In this document: piece after piece, positions 56,150 to 64,000 of the stretch
Position numbering within the stretch: the stretch's first letter is position 1
Layout: the number at the start of each line of letters is the position of its first letter
Source of the DNA: Isoetes taiwanensis
Taxonomy: Eukaryota > Streptophyta > Lycopodiopsida > Isoetales > Isoetaceae
DNA length: 64,000 nucleotides
Reading direction: 5' to 3'
NCBI GenBank assembly: GCA_021234155.1
Contig: JAJEKV010000080.1
Span: forward strand, 602,182-666,181
Program-made: the position numbers and the translations under genes
The notes under the pieces: model-generated
The model's input: only the letters and a program-made list of their open reading frames with translations
Database searches by the model: none
What the model was told of the DNA's origin: nothing

Positions 56150-56551
56150 GTGGTAGTGGATCAGGTTGCAGTAGGTGTTGATGGTGAGAGTAGGTTGCCT
56201 CTTGAGATCATAAGGATAGACAGTGATTCGAAGGGCGAATCACCTTGCGGAGCCGCAATGTGAACGGTGTTGTGAGCAAGAAGTCTGAGTGCTTTCATGT
56301 TCATGTTGACGTTGATTTGTTGTCCAAGGAAGTTCTTACCGCAATCAGAGATGTGAAGGAGAGCCTGTGCAACAGTTTGCAGAGGATTCAAGATGCTTTG
56401 GAGTGCTTGGAGATGGAGGATTTGAAAATTTCGTTGAGGCAGAGACGATATTTCCGTGGGCACGTAAATCTGCTAAAGGGTTTCTTGTGCGACATCTCAA
56501 TGCCATGGATTGTATGGCGGGGAGGCACCCTGGCACTATGCAGGCTTGAAG
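56150..56551 (+). CDS. Second ORF of the HUH element, helical, function unknown
   Basis: Two overlapping frames are open. One reads MRSRNVNGVVSKKSECFHVH and VLTAIRDVKESLCNSLQRIQ, a helical segment. The other runs from LCNSLQ through ENFVEAETIFPWARKSAKG to GRHPGTMQA and a stop near 56549. A frameshift around 56400 probably joins them. It lies 110 bp downstream of the endonuclease gene on the same strand. I do not recognise a family. Confidence 0.35.
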
Positions 56552-57394
56552 AGTTATGGTGGCTGCAATTTGGATTGGGCCATGTTGTAGGCTTTGTGTG
56601 TTCTTAGTGTAAACCTTCATATTATGTACTCAGTCTTCTATCTGTAGTTGTTTTGTTATGTGGGTCATATTACTGTGGTTAATATGCTACCAGCAGCAGC
56701 ATGATGTCATATGGTCAATGTAATGTTTCTTCTCTGTAATATAAGAGTGTTGTTTACATGGTCTGAAACTAATATTGTTGTATTTGAGTGGTTGTTTTTC
56801 TGTATTGGTTGGATATCCAATGGTTTCAGAATGGTTTTCCAATGGTTGAAATTGTTAAATGTGAAAAAAAGGTTGCACTTAGCGATAAGGTTGATATTTG
56901 AGTTGGTAAGGATTTAAATTGGTAAGGTTAAGTGAAGGCAATTTAAGAATGAGCTAGGCTAGGGGAAAATTAAGCGGGAAATGCAAGGCAGAGGTATTAT
57001 GTACAAGGGTCGAAATTAGGGGGTTCCTCCCCAGAATATCCGATTAAAGTTGGAAATAACTGATTTGCTAAAGTAGATGCAGGCAAATTTTCGGTCAAAA
57101 TTTCATAAAAATAGTGTTATATCCGGCAAGTTAGAGGTATTTTTTTCAAAAATTCGTTAAGCATAAATAAAAGGCGGCATTTTTGCTGGTTAATGCAAAA
57201 TCTAAGTTCGAGGCCTGGTTATGTATATGGGGAAATTGGTAACGGAAGCATAATAATAGTTAGTTACGCTCTAGATAGATTAAACCATTATTAAAGTCTT
57301 AAATATAGTTGGTAACCTTGTTGTTTAGTTGAATCTTTAGAAGATGGTAGATGTTTTAATTTTTAATTTAATGGTGATGGTTGCATATTGCATT

Positions 57395-59189
57395 GTATAA
57401 AGTGTGTATTATGAAATTTACTTGATGTTGAGCTTGTTAAGGCATGTATCATAATGATAATGAATTGTAAATGATTATCTATGGTAAAATTCTTTGATAT
57501 AGACCTCTGGGGCCGGAGTCTAGGTGCGATGGTTTAGACTCGTGGTTATTGCACAATGCTATGTGAATGGCTATTGAACATCGGTCGTTGGTACCGTATG
57601 GTACAACGTCATGCACATTTAAGTGGTCCTCTAATGCTGGACGTAGTGTGGATGGGTGTGTACACACGTGGTTAACCCGCCTCTATGTCATTCGCCTGAT
57701 CAGCCAAGTTGACCTTGCTCAGACCCGGAGGAATATTGGTTGCAATGTTCGATGCTATGATTGCTTAGTTATTATATATGTGGTCTTGAATGTTGGAATT
57801 AAGTTGCAATGGTCGTACTTATAGTGGATACTCATGGTATAATCATGCATTGTGGATATGGTTGTTGGACTAGTAACTTGGATTGCAGGGGCGAGGCTAT
57901 GGTAAGGCTGAGTTATTGTTTCTAGGTTAATGGCTTAGGCATGTCCTATAACCTCGATTCTCAGGTTATAGATGTTTTAAATAACTGCTTTGTCATAAGC
58001 TTTAGCAACAGTACTTTTGCACAAAATCTCAGCTCTCTGTAGCCCGCCCACCCCAAGGCCTTTGCCATACTTTTGTATGCTCTTTTCTCCTCTTGTTCTT
58101 ATTGTTGCCAAGGTCCCACTTTAGCAATGCTTAGATTTCACATCCACACCTTATGTTCTGGATTATGCCTTCGTTAGTAAAATAAGAACTTTGATCTCCC
58201 AATATTCAGTCTACTCTCTTCTGCAATACATTTGTTGACTCATCCCAAGGGCATATGTTGTTTTATTACGTGTACACCCCTGAATACATGTATGATGCAG
58301 TTACCGCTAAATGATTTTTAAATTGAAGTATGAAAAACTTTGGAAATCCAGAAATCCCTATTTTGTTTGAGAAAAGGCCCAACACTTTTTGGGAAGAAGA
58401 TCTGACACCTCATGGATATTCATGCATATGTCTCCTGCTTAAGAACTTTTAAGATTAAGCATTCTTTCAATGAACTAATACATATGCTAAGATGGTTGTG
58501 TCCTATGTCACAACATCCAGATGAGACAGATTACATGCATGCCACATATAATATGAGCCCAATTACAATAGTCAGTTCATGGATGAACCTGCATGATCTA
58601 TAGCTACGTCACCACATGCTCTCAAAGGACGTAAGTATAACTTCGTCTGGATCTATATCCTCATATTTCATTTTATTAAAGTATAGGCCAGAGCAGAAAG
58701 GGCATTACTATTTGTGCATATCCTACAAATTATAGCACCCCATAATCATCATGCCTTGAAATTTTAGATGCTTGCTCTGATGTAATACAATCACATCATG
58801 CATTGAAAATTTCCCTTTATGCATGCTCTGATATAATACAATCAGAGAAGTTCCAACAATGACATCTAATAAATGCGAACCAAACAATTACAGGAACTAT
58901 CTCTTCTTCTCACCCTTTGAGATGACATGCATCCACCAACTCCAAATACTACTATCTTTCTTGCTTTCTCGTCCTACATATCCTGCCAAACCAAAACAGT
59001 TTTGAACAAACAATCATGCTATGTGAGTTTTTAATTTGACAAAACTTTAGCTTGCACTTGCATTAAGAAACAGAGTTAAGTAAACAATTAGAAAGGAAGC
59101 TTGTAGTTGGCACTTACTGTCATTTCCAAAAGCAAAATATGCTACCAGATATGTTACCTTTGTAGTATCTTTGATTCTTCAGATGCTCT
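57395..59189. other. No supported gene
   Basis: 57567-57824 (+) is an 85-codon ORF without motifs. The rest is AT-rich, with direct repeats TGCTCTGATGTAATACAATC and TGCTCTGATATAATACAATC at about 58770 and 58825. Confidence 0.35.
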
Positions 59190-59650
59190 TGCATGAGAGA
59201 TGCAAGTTAATGCATGTACTGTCAAGGAATTTATATCGGATTTGACTATAAAGAATTTCTTTATAAGTATGCATGCTAATTGCGGAGATCTAGAAGATGC
59301 AGAGAAGATGTTTCAAGGACTTCCTAAGTCCAAATATAGTCATGGAAGGCCAGGATTGCAGTATACATTCAGCACATGCAGGTAAACTGTTTGGGAAAAT
59401 GGCCTGTGAGGAATAGGATTTTATTCCAGAAAACGCTATTTCTTATGCTCTTATGGAGAATGTCTGAGGCTGGACAATGCCTGAAATTGAATACCATCAG
59501 CCTCACAAACATGACCAAAGCTGTTAAACTTCATGCAGCAATAGAAAATATTACCTGGATCTTTGCGGCACTCTTTATTCTGCTTTTCCAAGAAGGAGGC
59601 CTCCGCACCTATATTTGTAAGAATTTGCAACAGAAAACTTCTTGTTAGCA
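59190..59650 (+). pseudogene. PPR protein relic
   Basis: The plus strand reads KNFFISMHANCGDLEDAEKM and FQGLPKS, close to the PPR consensus of a helix pair (NALVDMYAKCG..EDA..VF..MP). After frame changes, RMSEAGQCLKLNTISLTNMT and AVKLHAAI resemble the following repeat (LF..M...G..P...T...L). Only about one and a half repeats remain. PPR proteins bind organelle RNA; this fragment cannot function. Confidence 0.6.
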
Positions 59651-60728
59651 GAATGAACATCCTGAACACAACTATACATGCAGTAAAGTTAATAAAAAAA
59701 ACAACAATGCAGTAGCATTATCTCTGCTTTAAGCTGCAGCTACTTGCTGTCAAACTCAAGCGGATTCAGAGGACTTGGTTCTACACACTTACAGCTTTTC
59801 CAATGCCCGCAACACGATTGGCCAGTCCAATTTCAGAGAGCCTCCTTTCTCAATCCATGACTCCAATATGTATTGTGGTAGCTTTTAAATAGCCAAATGC
59901 GCTTTAAAACCCTCTGCTAAATTTAAAACCCCTGAGTCAAATGCACGCAGATTCAATGCCTAAATTCTCGTGCTGAAATGCAGAAGTTTTTGTGTCCAAA
60001 AAGTCTCATGCTAAAATGCAGAGTTTTTGCGTGTGGATTGGATCAGCTATGCAACAAACAAAAGATGTGGGTTCGGCCGTCGAAGCTCAAGGCAAAAAGC
60101 GGGCCAATCGGATTTCCAAAGGATGTTGGACTATAGCTCAATTTAACCTTATAGCTATGGCGAAGCAGGACGTTTGTGATAGCAAATGGAGTCGACAAAT
60201 TTGGGGCTGCTAGCCCCCTTTATTTCTCCTTTTTCTATCAATTCACGAGGCCATTCACGAAGCCGAAAACCAAGCGTTTAGATCGATATTCTGCTTGAAG
60301 AGCACCCATTCCAGATCTGCATTTCAAGCCAAGGATTTTCCCCTGCCAATAATTCCACTTTGCAAAACGTTTCCCCTTTGCAGATCATTCTCCAAATTTT
60401 TTTTGCATAAGAATGTGATCTGAAATCTACCGAAATGCCGATTGTTATTGCATAAAAGAAGCATCTTGAGCATCTGAGTTCACCCATCTGGGTATGGCAA
60501 GTCGGACTCTTTAAGGCGACAGCCGACTCCAAGAGATGGCTTGCAGGCAAGGAATGGGAAGAGCCACGAACAGATTGCTTGAAGAGCAAGAAAGGGAAAA
60601 ATTTTGGACTTTTTATTTTTTGTTATTTTTTCATGTAAACGTGTCATGCCCACGTTTTTTCCTGGGGCAGAAATATTAGCCTCAAACATGAAATGAGACT
60701 ATCTTATATATGTATTGATAACCACAAT
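59651..60728. other. No supported gene
   Basis: Contains several short ORFs and no recognisable motif. TGAAATGCAGAAGTTTTTG and TAAAATGCAGAGTTTTTGCG recur at about 59975 and 60010. Two opposing copies of GCCATTCACGA-like sequence lie near 60250. Confidence 0.35.
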
Positions 60729-61362
60729 AATGCAATATGCAACCATCTCCATTAAATTAAAAATTAAAACATCGACCATCTTCCAAAGATTCAACTAAAC
60801 AACAAGGTTGCCAACTATATTTAAGACTTTAATAATGGTTTAATCTATCTATAGTGTAACTAACTATTATTATGCTTCCGTTACCAATTTCCCCATACAT
60901 AACACCTCTGCCTTGCATTTCCCGCTTAATTTTCCCCTAGCCTAGCTCATTCTTAAATTGCCTTCACTTAACCTTACCAACTTAAATCCTAACTTACCTA
61001 GAACTATTAATTAATCATTATCAACGTTCCTCCCTCTAAATTCTTTCCATTACTTCTTTTCTTTTCTTTTCTTTTTTCCTTGAGCAGAATGAACGAACGC
61101 GGCCTGCGACCTTGGCCAATCCTCCAGCCCTCGATTCAACATGAAATCTCCATTACCCGATTTGGCTTTCCAAGGGATTTTTTATCTCAATTAGACTGAT
61201 CACAGGCTGATCTGGGGGGTTTCGGGTCGCTTCTTGGCTACCAGAAATCACAGTACTTGCAGCCAGAACCTGCCTAAAACCTTTTGATTATGTATTCTTT
61301 GCTCAAATCGGCCTCCCTGAGGCCCAAGCGGTCCATTCCAGGGCTATCTCATGCATTTCTAG
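60729..61362 (-). mobile_element. Deletion derivative of the HUH element, inverted
   Basis: Minus-strand copy with the same two ends as 52583-57394 but only 634 bp. It joins blocks equivalent to 52583-52898, 54350-54400, 56910-57000 and 57218-57394, so the endonuclease gene is gone. At each join the long copy has a short direct repeat at both deletion borders: GATAATG, TTGGTAAGGTT and TTATGTA. It is a non-autonomous, MITE-like relative. Confidence 0.85.
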
Positions 61363-61639
61363 CACCTCATGATTAACAAGTTCTATCGCCGCCCTGCTAG
61401 CAGCATGCAAGTAAAACTATGCCATCTTTGCCAGTTCTTGCCTCTGCAATATTTCTTGATCCATCCTTCAAGGATTCTGATCATTATAACTTGCTCGGCA
61501 TTTCCTGGAATGGATTTGAATGTTTACATGATATAGATTACCGGATCTATTACAGCTATATGATCATCACTATTCAAAATCCCTATCTAGAAGCCATGCA
61601 CGCTTGATTATAACCACACTCATGCATCTAAGACCAAGT

Positions 61640-61870
61640 CATGACCTACCATCTAATGGTATTTCGGGTCATACTTGCCCCCTTGGAGACTCAAACTCGA
61701 GCCATGCTCTGATACCAATACCAAATCTAACATTCCTAACCGACATGCCCTAATCAACTGGGCAAAACCATCTAGACATTTATGAGTAGTCGCTTCTACC
61801 CATTTATGCCGGTGTCTCGGGAACGCGACACCAAGATCCACTTGAGTGGTCTCCATGGGTCCGTTACATA
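61640..61870 (-). mobile_element. Possible tRNA-derived SINE or LTR-element fragment
   Basis: On the minus strand TTTGCCCAGTTGATTAGGGC (A-box-like) precedes TTGGTATCAGAGCATGGCTC and a B-box-like CGAGTTTGAGTCTCC. TTGGTATCAGAGC is also the classic initiator-tRNA primer-binding word of LTR elements. Either reading is possible. Confidence 0.35.
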
Positions 61871-62773
61871 CAGCATGCCATCAAGTTCTCAGATGATCAT
61901 AAATTTACTTCACTTTCATCTGAAGTACTAGCCCGTCTACGAGATGGGTTTCGAAGCACAATAGATCAACCTATGAGGATCATCAAAGTAGAAAACCTGC
62001 ATATATATAGATGCATAAACATACAATTTCATAAAAAAATTATTGCAAGTAAGAAACCATAATGATAGTTTTACCTGTTGGACATGTTCTTGAAAGACAA
62101 AGGGTTGAGAACTTGAATTAGCTTTATATGTAGCTTTTGTAGTGTCCACTAGTTGAAAGCCATACTTGTCAAATTTTGTTGATGCTCCTTGTCCAATAAT
62201 ATCAGGCCTATACCAACGGCATTGCAAAAGCACCACATGCGATGAACCAAGACATACCTACAAAACCATGAGAAGGGATTAGTGGTATAAATTAAGCGTA
62301 TTAGTATAGTATATATAAATATTTTACAAGTACTAATAGAACCTGTAAAATCTGTTGAATTTTGCCAAAAAAGGCGGCCCATTGTAGAGTTAAGTTAGAA
62401 TGAGAAATATAAAGCTCTTCTCATGGTCAATGGGACAGAATTAAGATGCATGTTACCATGTGGAGATGCAACAAGGCCTTCAAGCATGGAGTTTTGCCAA
62501 TTTTAGTGTTTTGCTCTAAAAGTAGAGGATTATGCTTATAATAGGACCCTTCCTGGCCAACATTGAATGTAAACTATGTTGTACATTAATTGCCTTTATG
62601 TGATATTTTGATGGTTTACATTTAACCTCAAGACCAACGCTCTGCCATAGCCTAATGTAAGGGTAATGGCAATGCATATTCATACGTAGTCGATTTTCTA
62701 AGCCATGTATGTTTGCACCGAGTTGAACAAAAGAAATGTTCGCGGGAGACAAGGCCGCCGCGATAAATTTCTT
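61871..62773. other. Intergenic, no gene seen
   Basis: AT-rich sequence with short ORFs only and no motif or repeat that I can name. Confidence 0.4.
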
Positions 62774-64000
62774 GTTTGTATATTAGTTAATTGGACTTCT
62801 TTGTGTGTTGTTCTTAAAAGCTTGTTTGGAAGACATTATGTGCTGGTTGATCTTTAAAATGTTATGTCCTTGCAAATAGCCTACTTATGAGTTGGTCTTT
62901 TAAGCTTGAGGAGCTCATATTTGGTAATTTTGTTTGATCATCTTTAGGTAGTTTACAATGAAAGCAATTTTTCACTTAACACTCCACGTTGTGGCTATAC
63001 CTATGTCTATAGTGATGATATAATAATATTCATCTGTATTATCTTTTGCTTTGCTCTTAAACGAGGGGTAAGATTAAAATTCAAAGCATGACACTAAACT
63101 CCATATATATACCGTACCTAAAATCATAAAAATGATACCATGGTAATGAAGCACATAGAATGGAAAACTTTGATTCTAAATTGTAGAAATCTATTACTGT
63201 AAAATGGAGCCATATTGTCATGGTTAATAATTGGTCAATCCAACGTACCCTCTAGAATTTTTATTTTCAAAGACCAAAAAAAAATAAGAGACATTTAAAT
63301 TGTGCCAAACTGAAATATTCTAATCCAAGCAATAAGTAATAAAAAAATCAAAATTCTTGCTTTGCAATAGCCTTCAGATTCATTGCAAATAGCCTACTAT
63401 AAAACATTGTGCAAAACTTAAAAAAAAGGGGAAAAAAGGTTAAAACTATGCAGGGATTTGTTTGGATCAACACATTCAAAGGAAAATCTTTGTATAACTC
63501 CTCAAAAAAAACCTTCATATTAAAAGTTGAACAAGATTTACATTAACAGTGTTGCATGAAGGAGCAAACATTTGTGTGAGAAGATGATCATATTTCCATG
63601 AGAAGATTTGTCTAAGGGCGATGAGGAGGTGGTGGAGGGATACCATCATGGGGATCAGTGTTGTGAACTGGATCTTCATAATCAGAAACATGCAGATTAA
63701 GTGGAGGAGGAGGAGAACTTTTGGGATTAACGTTGGCAGAAGGATCCTCATAATCCGATTTAGAAAAACCAGAAGGATGCAGCAAAGGCAGAGGAGGAAG
63801 ATTGGTATTCAAAGACGGGCCCTGGTAATCAGAAACATGCACCAACGTCATTAATTTCCTGCTATGCAACCTCTTCGGAGCTCCGACTGCAAAACCTTCA
63901 TAACAAAACAGACAAAAAACATATGAGTTGGTTTGATTTGGCGAGAAGAAAAAATATAACTGAAATTTGAAGAAATTACCTTGTTGGGCGAGTAAGAAGA
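62774..64000 (-). repeat. Segmental duplicate 2 containing PSY gene copy B
   Basis: Collinear with 29171-30402, same orientation, 33.6 kb away. It includes the 3' flank, exon 2, the intron and the last bases of exon 1, where the window ends. Confidence 0.9.
63612..64000 (-). CDS. PSY-type sulfated-tyrosine peptide precursor, copy B (partial, cut by window end)
   Basis: Secreted peptide hormone precursor of the PSY family. Exon 2 (63895-63612) encodes GFAVGAPKR and three motifs: VSDYQGPSLNTN, KSDYEDPSANVN and VSDYEDPVHNTDPHDG, ending PPPPPHRP. The intron (63979-63896) is GT-AG. The last 21 bases of exon 1 (64000-63980) encode the end of the signal peptide (LLLAQQ) in the matching frame. All three Tyr are kept here, but the first motif has Gly in place of the core Asp. 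The start codon lies outside the window. Compared with copy A, the frame is intact over everything visible. Confidence 0.78.
   Translation of the reverse strand, partial: FLLAQQGNFFKFQLYFFFSPNQTNSYVFCLFCYEGFAVGAPKRLHSRKLMTLVHVSDYQGPSLNTNLPPLPLLHPSGFSKSDYEDPSANVNPKSSPPPPLNLHVSDYEDPVHNTDPHDGIPPPPPHRP

Larger units (their letters stand above)
52583..57394 (+). mobile_element. Putative rolling-circle (HUH endonuclease) element, replitron-like
   Basis: The extent is defined by alignment with an inverted short copy at 60729-61362. Similarity begins at TAGAAATGCATGAGATAGCC (52583) and ends at GGTTGCATATTGCATT (57394) in both. The very ends show a small inverted match, AATGCA. Inside lies a gene with HUH and YxxK endonuclease motifs (54793-56039) and a second ORF (about 56150-56551). 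No Helitron helicase was seen. HUH-only eukaryotic elements (replitrons) are known from algae and other eukaryotes; placing this one there is my inference. No clear target duplication was seen. Confidence 0.6.

Noticed and set aside
52583-61362. A single 8.8-kb element with long terminal inverted repeats
   Set aside because: The inverted similarity covers interior blocks in collinear order with deletions, which fits two opposite copies of one element better than one pair of TIRs.

Overview
This window looks like nuclear DNA of a land plant. A spliced gene for the signal peptidase subunit SEC11 has plant-like sequence and GT-AG introns, there are two genes for PSY-type sulfated-tyrosine peptides, there is a PPR relic, and everything else is nested, decaying transposons. 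The repeat density and the mix of elements would suit a large-genome non-flowering plant such as a fern, lycophyte or gymnosperm, but that is inference and I cannot name the species. Only SEC11 and the PSY genes look like ordinary host genes.

Layout: 594-8794 is a DNA transposon (element A, + transposase) with perfect 23-bp terminal inverted repeats and an ATTA target duplication. 9800-26275 is a Copia retrotransposon (Copia-1). Its gag is split by a second DNA transposon of the same family as A (element B, 11519-22321, 29-bp inverted repeats, ATTG target duplication). B is inverted relative to A. It carries a DDE-like transposase, an accessory gene with coiled coil, RING-H2 and basic tail, and an FCP1/NIF-like phosphatase gene. 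26272-28092 is an inverted, uninterrupted piece of the same Copia, which preserves the empty insertion site of element B. 29171-30402 holds PSY gene copy A on the minus strand. 31600-36243 is a full-length minus-strand Copia (Copia-2) with TTCTC target duplications. 36959-38990 is SEC11.

39490-42002 is a decayed transposase of another type, with an HTHEDVD motif. 42480-45060 holds an acidic ORF relic, tandem repeats and palindromes. 45590-50065 is a long decayed gene I do not recognise. 51055-51565 is a LINE 3' end. 52583-57394 is a probable rolling-circle (HUH endonuclease) element; a 634-bp deletion derivative of it lies inverted at 60729-61362. 59190-59650 is a PPR relic. 62774-64000 is PSY gene copy B, a segmental duplicate of copy A that runs off the window.

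The most interesting material is (1) the A/B transposon family, defined here by two copies with clean ends, a two-gene core and cargo; (2) the HUH/YxxK replication-protein element with its microhomology-deleted partner; and (3) the PSY precursors with three peptide motifs each. Nearly all transposon genes carry frameshifts or stops. The calls rest on my reading of the sequence; no database search was run.
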